From contig VRUL01000010.1 in assembly GCA_019456145.1 (NCBI GenBank), positions 62,001 through 126,000 on the forward strand: a DNA stretch of 64,000 nucleotides. Reading direction: 5' to 3'. Shown here piece by piece: positions 16,610 through 24,340 of this stretch. The stretch comes from Planctomycetota bacterium. Lineage in GTDB: Bacteria > Planctomycetota > Phycisphaerae > Sedimentisphaerales > Anaerobacaceae. The translations under genes were made by a program, and so were the position numbers. The notes under the pieces are model-generated. The model searched no databases, was not told where the DNA came from, and worked only from the letters and a program-made list of their open reading frames with translations. The number at the start of each line of letters is the position of its first letter. Within the stretch, counting starts at the first letter, position 1.

Positions 16610-18007
16610 ATGGTTTCTTTGGTTGGTTTGTGTTTGTTATTAGGTGCCGGGCACTTTCTCCGTACCCGTATCAGGCTGCTCCAAAAACTTTTCCTTCCCA
16701 GTTGCGTCGTGGGAGGCCTTTTGGGGCTTGTCATACTCCAAAGCTTCTCGGCCGCAGAAGGCACCGGCCAGACGATTGGGCGGGTAAATGTATTGCTCTC
16801 TCAGTGGAGCGGCCCCTGGAAAAAGCTGCCTGTATATCTTGTCAATATTGTCTTTGCATGCCTTTTTTTAGGTGTCAAGCCGCCCAAATTATCGAGCCTC
16901 TGGCACCGTGCGGCCCCTCAGGTAGCATACGGCCAGATTGTCGCGTGGGGTCAATACGTAGTAGGTCTTGGCCTATGGGTATTTGTCCTCGGCTGGATCT
17001 TTACCGGCTTTCCCGATATGTTTGCCGGCATCCTGCCGGTCGGTTTCGAGGGCGGCCACGGCACCGCCGCCGGCATGGCGCCCGTCTTTGAGAAGCATAA
17101 CTGGTCGGCCGGGACAGATTTTGCCTTGACCAGCGCAACTTTCGGAATCATGTCCGCCATCATTGTTGGCATGATACTTATCAACTGGGCCGTCCGTCGC
17201 GGCTACGTTAAGAGTAATACAGACCCCAACCAGCTAATCCAGGGCGGCTCTATGGGAGTCATCCCTATCGAGAGCAGAAAGAGCGCCGGCAAATTAACTG
17301 TAAGCGGCGATGTACTGGAGACGTTCAGCCTGCACATCGTAGCGGTCGGGATGGCAGTGGGAATAGGCTACCTTATAAAACTACTTCTTGTGCTTTTTGA
17401 AGGCTCGATTCCATTCCTGCTCGAGCATAAATTGTTGAGCAGCTTTCCACTTTTTCCGCTGTGCATGTTAGGCGGCCTTATCGTACAGATTTTAGAGGAG
17501 CGTTTTGACAAGCACAAGCTCATTGATTTAGGTCTGATTCGGCGAATCCAGAATACCTCGTTGGATTTCCTCGTAGTTGCGGCTATTGCGACAATAAAGC
17601 TGGACATAATAGTGGCCGGCTTGGTGCCTTTATTGATTTTGGTAGCTGCCGGCATCGGCTGGAACGTTTTCTGCGTTTTAGTGCTGGCCCGCCGAGTCCT
17701 GCCGGATTCCTGGTTCCAGCGTGCAATCGCCGAGATGGGCCAGTCGATGGGCGTAACGGCTACCGGGCTCTTGCTCCTGCGGGTGGTTGACCCGGAGTAT
17801 GAAACCCCCGCCGCCGACGCCTTTGCATGCAAGCAGCTCGTTCACGAGCCGATTATGGGCGGCGGCTTATGGACCGGCATTGCCATTCCACTTATCGCCA
17901 TTTCAGGAGCGGGATGGGTCCTGGCCATTGCCGCATCGGCCCTCGTTTTCTGGCTGATTGTGGTGTTTTACTTCCGCCCCGGCTTCCCCAAACGCAAGAC
18001 GGAATAA
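16610..18007 (+). CDS. GltS-type sodium/glutamate symporter family transporter
   Basis: A 465-residue inner-membrane protein with about ten to twelve hydrophobic segments. The two inverted halves each carry a glycine-rich reentrant region: LPSCVVGGLLGLVI and GFEGGHGTAAGMAPVFEKHNW in the first, EMGQSMGVTATGLLLLRVVDP in the second. These are signature regions of GltS (ESS family), which imports glutamate with sodium. It is longer than E. coli GltS (about 400 residues), so the substrate may differ. The ribosome site is AGGAAAA. The last third of the gene has been copied downstream (18008-18777). Confidence 0.8.
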   Translation: MVSLVGLCLLLGAGHFLRTRIRLLQKLFLPSCVVGGLLGLVILQSFSAAEGTGQTIGRVNVLLSQWSGPWKKLPVYLVNIVFACLFLGVKPPKLSSLWHRAAPQVAYGQIVAWGQYVVGLGLWVFVLGWIFTGFPDMFAGILPVGFEGGHGTAAGMAPVFEKHNWSAGTDFALTSATFGIMSAIIVGMILINWAVRRGYVKSNTDPNQLIQGGSMGVIPIESRKSAGKLTVSGDVLETFSLHIVAVGMAVGIGYLIKLLLVLFEGSIPFLLEHKLLSSFPLFPLCMLGGLIVQILEERFDKHKLIDLGLIRRIQNTSLDFLVVAAIATIKLDIIVAGLVPLLILVAAGIGWNVFCVLVLARRVLPDSWFQRAIAEMGQSMGVTATGLLLLRVVDPEYETPAADAFACKQLVHEPIMGGGLWTGIAIPLIAISGAGWVLAIAASALVFWLIVVFYFRPGFPKRKTE

Positions 18008-18435
18008 TCGGTCTTGGCAATTGCCGCATCAGTCCTCATTTTCTAACTGATTGTGGTGTTTTACGTGAGGCCCGGCTTTCCCAAAAACAGGTCAAAATAA
18101 TGGTATTGCTATTCCACTTATCGCTGTTTCAGAAGCGGGGCCAGTGTTGGCGATTTTCACGGTTGCGCTTGTTTTTTGACTGGTCGTGGTGTTTTATTTA
18201 AGCCCGGCTTCCCCAGGGCCAGTTCGGAATAATGGTATTGCTATTCCACTTATCGCCATTGCCGGAGCCCGGTCGATGTTGGCGATTGCCACATCGGACC
18301 TCGTTTTCTGGCTGATTGTGGCATTTTACTTGAGGCCCAGCTTCCCCAAAAACAGGTCAAAATAATGGTATTGCTATTCCTCTTATCGCTGTTTCAGAAG
18401 CGGGGCCAGTGCTGGCGATTCCCGCATCGATCCTG
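18008..18435 (+). repeat. Decaying tandem array of the gltS-like 3' end (about 132-bp units)
   Basis: Degenerate copies of the segment encoding IAIPLIAISGAGWVLAIAASALVFWLIVVFY-like sequence follow the stop codon: a 92-bp partial unit, full units starting near 18101 and 18233, and a truncated unit near 18366. The landmark TGGTATTGCTATTCC recurs at 132- and 133-base spacing. Units contain frame breaks and internal stops, so they are not translated as a protein. Confidence 0.85.
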
Positions 18436-18777
18436 GTTTTCTGCGTTTTAGTCCTGGCCCGCCGAGTCCTGACGGACGCTTGGTTCCAGCGAGCGATCGC
18501 CGAGATGGGCCAGTCGATGGGTGTCACGGCTACCGGGCTTCTGCTTCTGCGGGTGGTTGACCCGGAGTATGAAACTCCCGCAGTCGACGCCTTTGCATGC
18601 AAACAGCTTGTTCACGAGCCGATTATGGGCGGCGGTTTGTGGACTGGCATTGCCATTCCGCTTATCGCCATTTCAGGAGCGGGATGGGTCTTGGCCATTG
18701 CCGCATCGGCCCTCGTTTTCTGGCTGATAGCGATATTTTATACCCGGCCGGCCTTTCCCAGAGTCAGGTCCGGCTAA
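18436..18777 (+). pseudogene. Truncated second copy of the gltS-like C-terminus
   Basis: This is a high-identity copy of 17666-18007, exactly 770 bp downstream and ending at the corresponding stop codon. It encodes the last 110 or so residues (RRVLTDAWFQRAIAEMGQSM and onward) but no N-terminal half. It is joined to the preceding repeat array at GTTTTCTG, an 8-base sequence present at both parental sites (17666 and 17945), suggesting recombination at microhomology. Confidence 0.85.
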
Positions 18778-18894
18778 TATAGAGCGCAAGGGCAGAATTG
18801 GTCGTTGACGGCACAGAGTTTTTTGTATAGAATTTCAAATTTGATAAGGGAGGGGGCAGGACAGCTTTATTATTGTCTGTCAAAGTTATACGTG

Positions 18895-18968
18895 GTGAGA
18901 GTAGCTCAGTCGGTTAGAGCACTGGATTGTGGATCCAGGGGTCGCGGGTTCGAATCCCGTCTTTCACC
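18895..18968 (+). tRNA. tRNA-His (GUG anticodon)
   Basis: A full cloverleaf: acceptor GTGAGAG with CTTTCAC (one G-U), D-arm with AGCTCAGTCGGTTAGAGC, anticodon stem CTGGA/TCCAG around TTGTGGA (anticodon GTG) and a TTCGAAT T-loop. The base before the acceptor is G (18894) and the discriminator is C (18968), the histidine-specific pair. CCA is not encoded. Confidence 0.97.
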
Positions 18969-19000
18969 CTTTCTCGTGAGCGCTCAATCGCCCCTTTTGT

Positions 19001-19240
19001 GTGTTTGGGAACTTCGGAAGACAGGGACGAAATGCTGACGATGAGCAGGAGGACAAGCCATTCTATCCGGCTGACATTAACGGAGACGAGGACACGGATT
19101 TTGGCGACTATGCCATGTTGGCCGGGCAGTGGCAGGAGGTTGTCTGTGGTGAGTGCGGAGGGACGAACCTGAATGGGGACGGGCGCATGACGTGGGATGA
19201 TTTGGAGGAGATGGCGTATAACTGGCTGGCCGGTTTTTAA
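19001..19240 (+). pseudogene. C-terminal fragment of a secreted protein with a dockerin-like domain
   Basis: The frame encodes two calcium-loop-like segments, ADINGDEDTDFGDYAMLAGQW and NLNGDGRMTWDDLEEMAYNWL, that typically end secreted planctomycete proteins. No signal peptide, catalytic domain or ribosome site precedes them; the frame opens at a GTG 32 bp after the tRNA gene. It is best read as the surviving 3' end of a gene truncated by insertion or recombination at the tRNA-His locus. Confidence 0.65.
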
Positions 19241-19249
19241 TAGACGGTA

Positions 19250-19345
19250 GGAATCCATCCCCAAGCTATCGCTTTCCGCTTTGGGACGCCTTTCGGCGGA
19301 GGCTGCCACCCGGCGTGAAAGTGATTAATGATGAATGATTATTAA
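19250..19345. repeat. Intergenic repeat C, copy 1
   Basis: GAATCCATCCCCAAGCTATC, then GGCTGCCACCC and GATTAATGATGAATGATTAT. It matches 21565-21635 but carries 24 extra bases that form their own small hairpin. The copies lie in direct orientation around the DUF2971/TIR island. Confidence 0.8.
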
Positions 19346-19507
19346 ACCCGGATCTACTTGGTAAATCCGTGCAAAAATATAAGATTTTGATAGTATAGAG
19401 CTTGTGGAGAACGCTATAGGTTATTTGGGAAAACTCCAACAGGGTAAAGCATAAAGGGATGAAATAAACTATTGGGGGGTTGTCGGTTTTGGCTATAATG
19501 GCGGGAT

Positions 19508-19603
19508 ATGAAAAAGTCGTTAGCACATTTGCGGCAATACGTCCAAAAACTGCACACAGTAACAGAAAAGATATGCGTAGCGAAAATAGACAGTTTCATT
19601 TGA
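19508..19603 (+). CDS. Micro-ORF 1 (31 codons), paralogue of the micro-ORF before the TIR gene
   Basis: A 31-residue frame starting at ATG 19508 with only a weak GCGGGA site before it. Its second half (VTEKICVAKIDSFI) aligns with VTEKICKQKIESFV of the micro-ORF at 20614, including the exact C-terminus. The preceding residues also match in spacing (YVQKLHTV against CVKKLYEV). Two frames with matching ends upstream of two different genes suggest real small proteins or a duplicated leader. Function unknown; it could also be the shared tail of a lost gene. Confidence 0.4.
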   Translation: MKKSLAHLRQYVQKLHTVTEKICVAKIDSFI

Positions 19604-19694
19604 GCGAAGTCCTGCATCAATTAGGCTACTGCCGTAAATTGGTGCTGGGTAAAGAGAAAATTGAGTCTTGAATAAATAAAATTGGGAAATTGTA

Positions 19695-20558
19695 ATGACA
19701 GTTCTTTATCACTATTGTTCAAATGCTGCTTTCCACTCAATTGTTGAGAATCGTTCAATTTGGCTGTCTGCACTTTCGCTGTCAAGCGATACAATGGAAG
19801 GCAAATTAGTGACAGATGTTATTGCAGAAATGGCCAAATCTGACGGTTTAGACCAAACAAACATACAAAAACTCAAAGAATCTGTTTCTTTGCTTGAACG
19901 AATTATGGAAGGTTTAGGTTTCTGCCTTTCTGAAAAAGGTGATTTGTTAAGTCAATGGCGTGGATACGCTGATGATGCATCTGGAGTTTCTATTGGATTC
20001 TCAAAAAAATATCTTGAAAAGCTCTCAGAAGATAGCCTCAATCCCCAAAAATCTGGCTTTACGCTAAAAAAGGTTGAGTACGAATACGAATCACAAAAGA
20101 AACGAATACAGGCGACTTATGATAAAATAAAAGATTATATAAAGCAAGGAGCTTATAAACCGCTTAGATATCAAACAATATTAGGATTTAAAACGGACAA
20201 AGAAATTGAAGCAGAGAATAAAATAATAAAGAAAGCAATCTCGGATTTATCTCTAACGATATTGCCTCTTATCGTTGAGCTTTTTTTATTGAAAACAAAG
20301 GCCTTTCAAGAAGAACAAGAATGGCGATTGATCTCTCCTCTAATCAAAACTGGTGATGACGAGTGTTGCTTCCAATCTTTTCCTGATAAAATTATTCCAT
20401 ATAGAAATTTTTCTTTATCAAATTTAGAAGAAAACTCCATAATCAAGGTGATTTTAGGGTCTAAAAACAATACACCAGAGTATGTTATAGATGGACTTTT
20501 AAAACAAAATAATTTTGAGAATGTAAACGTTATTCGTTCAAAATCATCTTATAGATAA
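19695..20558 (+). CDS. DUF2971-domain protein
   Basis: The 287-residue cytosolic protein opens with LYHYCSNAAFHSIVENRSIWLSA-type sequence, followed by GFCLSEKGDLLSQWRGYAD and GVSIGFSKK, and later FQEEQEWRLI. These are the conserved blocks of DUF2971, a family of unknown biochemical activity that often occurs in genomic islands and near defence genes. The DNA is AT-rich. GGGAAAT precedes the ATG. It lies between repeat C copies with a TIR-like gene 155 bp downstream. Confidence 0.85.
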   Translation: MTVLYHYCSNAAFHSIVENRSIWLSALSLSSDTMEGKLVTDVIAEMAKSDGLDQTNIQKLKESVSLLERIMEGLGFCLSEKGDLLSQWRGYADDASGVSIGFSKKYLEKLSEDSLNPQKSGFTLKKVEYEYESQKKRIQATYDKIKDYIKQGAYKPLRYQTILGFKTDKEIEAENKIIKKAISDLSLTILPLIVELFLLKTKAFQEEQEWRLISPLIKTGDDECCFQSFPDKIIPYRNFSLSNLEENSIIKVILGSKNNTPEYVIDGLLKQNNFENVNVIRSKSSYR

Positions 20559-20613
20559 CGATGAATGCACAATAAAGTGATTGGACGAGTCCTCCATAGG
20601 CGGATAAATATTG

Positions 20614-20703
20614 ATGAAGTGGGAACAATTAAGTCCATGTGTCAAAAAACTATACGAAGTGACCGAGAAGATATGCAAACAAAAGATAGAAAGCTTTGTT
20701 TAA
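20614..20703 (+). CDS. Micro-ORF 2 (29 codons) directly before the TIR-like gene
   Basis: A 29-residue frame starting MKWEQLSPCVKKLYEV and ending in VTEKICKQKIESFV. It stops 10 bp before the TIR gene start, and the TIR ribosome site (GGGAGAG) overlaps its stop region, so translation would be coupled. It is a paralogue of the micro-ORF at 19508. It could be a small partner or antitoxin, a leader peptide, or a gene remnant. Confidence 0.45.
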   Translation: MKWEQLSPCVKKLYEVTEKICKQKIESFV

Positions 20704-20713
20704 GGGAGAGAAG

Positions 20714-21505
20714 ATGAAGAATGACCCGTCGATTAAGATGCTTGAAGAACAAATTGAAATAATTGACAACCTCATCAAACCGCCCGCTTTCAACTCAGAA
20801 TACAAAATGTGGGACCAAATCACCCGGCGGATCCTGGAGTCCATATTTGACAAAGAAACCGTCGAGTTATTTACGTCAATACGTCCTTCACATACAGCAA
20901 ATACAGAAAGGGACTTTTTCAGACTATACGAAGAAGTGCTCGAAAACAAAAGGCGGATGCTCAAACAGATATTGAGTCAACACTCGCGTCTGGCTAATAC
21001 GCAACTGTCACTTACAGGAGAGGATAAGTCTGTTACAGGAAAAGCCCCAAGGTCTACAAGCAAAAAAGTATTTATTGTTCATGGTAGGGATGAGGCAAAA
21101 CGAGAAATAATGGCCCGTTTTCTCAAGAAGATCAAACTCGATCCTATAATCCTCCACGAGCAGGCCAACGAGGGACGAACAATCATAGAAAAATTTTTTG
21201 ATTACTCTGATGTTGCATTTGCTGTCATTCTATTAACGGCGGATGACAGAGGTGGCCTAATATCAGATTCTTTTGAGGATCAAAAAAAGCGTGCTAGACA
21301 GAACGTCATATTGGAACTCGGTTTCTTCTTAGGAAAACTTGGCAGAAAGCATGTATGTGCTTTGTACGAAGAAGGGGTACAAATCCCATCTGATTATCAA
21401 GGAGTATTGTTTATTCCAATTGACCAAGCTGAAGCATGGAAGATGGCATTAGCGAGAGAACTCAAGTCAGCAGGTTTGCCAGTGGACATTAATGATATTT
21501 TGTAA
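20714..21505 (+). CDS. TIR-like nucleotide-binding (CAP12/PycTIR-type) effector-like protein
   Basis: 263 residues from the ATG at 20714, chosen because GGGAGAG lies just upstream; an in-frame TTG at 20696 has none. A helical N-terminal region of about 110 residues is followed by the TIR-like domain. The domain opens with KKVFIVHGRDEAKREIMARF and continues with HEQANEGRTIIEKF, FAVILLTADDRGG and RARQNVILELGFFLGKLGR, where the Glu (about residue 201) is the expected NADase residue. It ends with SDYQGVLFIPID. This family (predicted nucleotide-binding TIR-like) supplies NAD-degrading effectors in cyclic-nucleotide defence systems, but no cyclase is present here. The neighbouring DUF2971 gene and micro-ORFs may be functional partners. 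Confidence 0.88.
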   Translation: MKNDPSIKMLEEQIEIIDNLIKPPAFNSEYKMWDQITRRILESIFDKETVELFTSIRPSHTANTERDFFRLYEEVLENKRRMLKQILSQHSRLANTQLSLTGEDKSVTGKAPRSTSKKVFIVHGRDEAKREIMARFLKKIKLDPIILHEQANEGRTIIEKFFDYSDVAFAVILLTADDRGGLISDSFEDQKKRARQNVILELGFFLGKLGRKHVCALYEEGVQIPSDYQGVLFIPIDQAEAWKMALARELKSAGLPVDINDIL

Positions 21506-21564
21506 TTGTTCGATAATTATATGGGTAATTAAAGTTGTCCTGGCATATTTCGTTTTTCGCGGCA

Positions 21565-21635
21565 TGAATCCATCCCCAAGCTATCGCTTTAGGCTGCCAC
21601 CCTGTGCGTAAATGATTAATGATGAATGATTATTG
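21565..21635. repeat. Intergenic repeat C, copy 2
   Basis: A direct copy of 19250-19345 lacking its 24-base insert. It closes the right side of the DUF2971/TIR island. Confidence 0.8.
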
Positions 21636-21698
21636 ATTTGTGAAGCGTAGGTGCAGGAGTGTTGAGCCGATTGTAGGTTATTTTTTTTCGCGTGCCAG

Positions 21699-21734
21699 AT
21701 TTCTCGACTCCGCTGCGCTTCGCTCGAAATGACA
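21699..21734. repeat. REP-like palindromic element
   Basis: ATTTCTCGACTCC...TCGCTCGAAATGAC, with ATTTC-CGA and TCG-AAAT arms. This form is widespread between genes in many environmental bacteria. The rest of the 350-bp gap to the PEP carboxykinase gene holds only repeat C and no gene. Confidence 0.6.
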
Positions 21735-21856
21735 ACGAAATGGATTCGGTGCCACCTGTTTTTAGTAACAAGCAACTGTGGAAGTGCAGGGCAATTACCC
21801 CTTCCTCACGGTCGGGGTTCTGTTTGATGGTTTGCAATATGTTTTTCTAATCCGTA

Positions 21857-23737
21857 TTACTTCTTTGACAAATCAAACGGAGAGATGTAATCGCCGTGTT
21901 TGGCCTGGGCATCTTTGAGGCGTTTGCGGACATCGTTAAATATGTCATAGAGTATCTGCGGAGTATCGGAGACCTTCTCTTTGTACACTTTTTCCACGCG
22001 GTCGAGCTTGGCGAGGTTTTCCGGTATGCGAATTGTGAACTGCCAGACATAGTCATCCTGGGTATATTTTTTGTCGAGATGGTCTTTGAACAGCTTTGCC
22101 AAGTCTTCGTATTTCGGAATCAAGCCAGTCGGCGTTTGGACAGCGTCGATATCGCCGTTTACACAAAGCTCGGCCCAGAGAATCCAGACTTTCTTGTCGG
22201 CCATACCGTTTAAGTAATTGCCTTTTTTATCCTTGAGGAAATAATTGACTGAGAAAATCAAAGGCGGATACTCAATATCTTTGACGAAATCAAGATTGTT
22301 CTGAATGTAGCGGCCCAGCGGAATCGAAAGGAAATCGAGATTGGACATTAGATTGAATGATCTGACGCCCTCTTTTCCGAGGGTGGCGGCGGTTGTTTCT
22401 GATTCGAGGGCGGCGCCTTTTATGATAATTCCCTCAGTCCAGTTGAAGGCCTGCTCAACCGGGACCAATGTGTCACTATCGCGACCGCCGTAAACGATAC
22501 CGCCGAGCGGGACCCCTTCGGGGTCGTCAATAAGCGGGTCGCAGTTGCCCAGGTCGGGAATGTTCAGGGAATAGCGAGCGTTTTTATGCGAAGCTGTAAT
22601 CTCATTTCCTTTTGCGTCGGTTTTGCCCTTTTTCCATTTTCCGCTGTGATTTGTACCGGCGGCAGGTAATTTGCCGCCCATACCGAGCCAATGTGGTTTA
22701 TTATTTTTATCAATCAAGACGTTGGAGAAAATGACCTCGCAGGGACTGTTGAGTGCCTGGTAAATGACGGGATCATCTTCGGAGTTAACGTCTCGAATGA
22801 TTCCGAAGATACCTTTTTCGACATTTACGCAGTGGATTTGGCCGCTCTTTTTTCTTAAGTATGCGATGTCATCGCCTACAATTGTTTGTCCGGGGAGCAT
22901 TGAGGTAGAAGTTTTTCCACATGCTGAGGGGAAAGCTCCTGCAAAGTAAGTAACCCGGTCGACCGGGCCGTGAACACCCATAACGAACATGTGTTCTGCC
23001 AACCAGCCCTCTCGAGCGGCCTTTTGAATAGCGAGTCGAAGGGCGAGTTTTTTGAGGCCTATGGTGTTTCCGCCATACTGTGTATTGACGCTATATACGA
23101 GGTCTTCTTCGAGGTCGATGTAAATTCTGCGTTTGTCGATGTTTTTACTGACTGCATTTTCCAGCTCACCCTCAGAATGAATGAACCTGAAGAAGTATGT
23201 CGAAGTGTCGATTTTTCTGAACTGCTCATATCCCTGGCGATAGAGAATACTTTCGCTATGGCCAACGTAAGGAGAATCGGTTATCTGAATACATGGGATG
23301 GTGAAATCCGAATCAGCGGGTCCCAGGCACCAGAAGAAAATCAGCATTTGCCGTCCGTTCATGGAATCTTTCAAGAAAGAACGGACCTCCTGGACACCTG
23401 CGGATTTTTCAACGGAATTAAGACTTTCGCCCAATTCCGAGCCTGGCGCCAGCAGATATTTTGTCTGGGCTTTATCGCGTGCCTGGTCGTTGTATCCGTC
23501 GAAATGGCAGGTATGGCCGGCTATGTTAAGCGGTTTTTCTTCTTGGTTTTTTACGGCCAGCTCACGGATATAGGCTATGTCATCGGGCGAATCAGTGCAG
23601 ACAAAGACCGAATCGGGACCACAAAGCTCAATCGCATCTGCGACGAAAGCGTGCATTTTCGGGTTGTTCAACGCGGTGAGCTTATCGTAATATTCAGGTG
23701 TTAGTTTTTGCTTCAATAACTCGTTTACATTATCCAT
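21857..23737 (-). CDS. pckG: Phosphoenolpyruvate carboxykinase (GTP)
   Basis: 626 residues, the usual length for the GTP-dependent enzyme. It converts oxaloacetate and GTP to PEP, GDP and CO2 at the entry to gluconeogenesis, or runs in reverse for anaplerosis. GHTCHFDGYNDQARDK marks the N-terminal substrate region. AGAFPSACGKTSTSML is the phosphate-binding kinase loop with the reactive cysteine. GKWKKGKTDAKGNEITASH and GGIVYGGRDSDTLVPVEQAF are further family blocks. The ATG at 23737 follows AAGGAG at a long spacing of 13. It is a single-gene unit flanked by repeats on both sides. Confidence 0.95.
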   Translation of the reverse strand: MDNVNELLKQKLTPEYYDKLTALNNPKMHAFVADAIELCGPDSVFVCTDSPDDIAYIRELAVKNQEEKPLNIAGHTCHFDGYNDQARDKAQTKYLLAPGSELGESLNSVEKSAGVQEVRSFLKDSMNGRQMLIFFWCLGPADSDFTIPCIQITDSPYVGHSESILYRQGYEQFRKIDTSTYFFRFIHSEGELENAVSKNIDKRRIYIDLEEDLVYSVNTQYGGNTIGLKKLALRLAIQKAAREGWLAEHMFVMGVHGPVDRVTYFAGAFPSACGKTSTSMLPGQTIVGDDIAYLRKKSGQIHCVNVEKGIFGIIRDVNSEDDPVIYQALNSPCEVIFSNVLIDKNNKPHWLGMGGKLPAAGTNHSGKWKKGKTDAKGNEITASHKNARYSLNIPDLGNCDPLIDDPEGVPLGGIVYGGRDSDTLVPVEQAFNWTEGIIIKGAALESETTAATLGKEGVRSFNLMSNLDFLSIPLGRYIQNNLDFVKDIEYPPLIFSVNYFLKDKKGNYLNGMADKKVWILWAELCVNGDIDAVQTPTGLIPKYEDLAKLFKDHLDKKYTQDDYVWQFTIRIPENLAKLDRVEKVYKEKVSDTPQILYDIFNDVRKRLKDAQAKHGDYISPFDLSKK

Positions 23738-24340
23738 TTACAGGTATTAACTCCTTCAGTCTTTAATTAGTTCCTGTTGCGGAAAGCCTCTTTCGCTATG
23801 TCACCCCTGTGGAAGCAGGGGTCTATAGCCCAAACACTGGATTCCTGCTTTCGCAGGAATGACAGGTGCAGTTTCGGCAACCGATTAAGTGCAAAAAAGC
23901 CACGGGATTGTAACGGCAGGACGGGCAAGTGTCAACCCCGTTACGAGAAATTTCCTTTGACACGCCGGAGAGTATATCTTTTGTACACCTAAAGGGCGAG
24001 ACAGTCTCTAACGGGGTCAACTTGATTTCCGGTTTCTTTTGGGTGGAATGTTTCTTAATTATTTTTCCTTATAATAGTGATTTTAGCCCTTTGAGTAAGG
24101 TTTTTTGCTTTTATGCCTGAGAGTGACAAATTTCGAGGTTAATCGAGGGGTATATGAGTTGGGGCGTTTCTGCGGGATTCGGTTGAGAAAAGCTCTTTTT
24201 TATTTTCATTTTTAAAAGTATAATATTCATCGGTGAGTTTGTCAAGGTTGCTGATGAAGGTATTACATAGTATGAAATTGCGAGCCGGTATGCAGTTTTG
24301 TGAGATTGGGTAACTCAGAGCCAGAGATGTAGAAAAGGAC
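23738..24340. other. 603-bp intergenic interval with palindromic repeats
   Basis: No convincing gene. Two perfect dyads occur: CCCCTG...CAGGGG (23804-23821) and ATTCCTGC-TTTC-GCAGGAAT (23841-23860), a widely seen intergenic repeat form. Farther right, AACCCCGTTA near 23935 and TAACGGGGT near 24009 form a long-range inverted repeat about 70 bp apart. Confidence 0.6.
23804..23860. repeat. Double palindromic intergenic repeat
   Basis: Two short perfect hairpins in tandem, a 6-bp stem (CCCCTG/CAGGGG) and an 8-bp stem (ATTCCTGC/GCAGGAAT). They are REP-like and lie upstream of the divergent pckG and exporter genes. Confidence 0.65.

Noticed and set aside
18409-18777. A separate 122-residue membrane protein after gltS
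   Set aside because: It is a copy of the gltS-like C-terminal third joined to repeat DNA, with no start signal or N-terminal half.
20696-20713. TTG at 20696 as start of the TIR-like protein
   Set aside because: It would overlap the micro-ORF end with no ribosome site; GGGAGAG sits correctly before the ATG at 20714.
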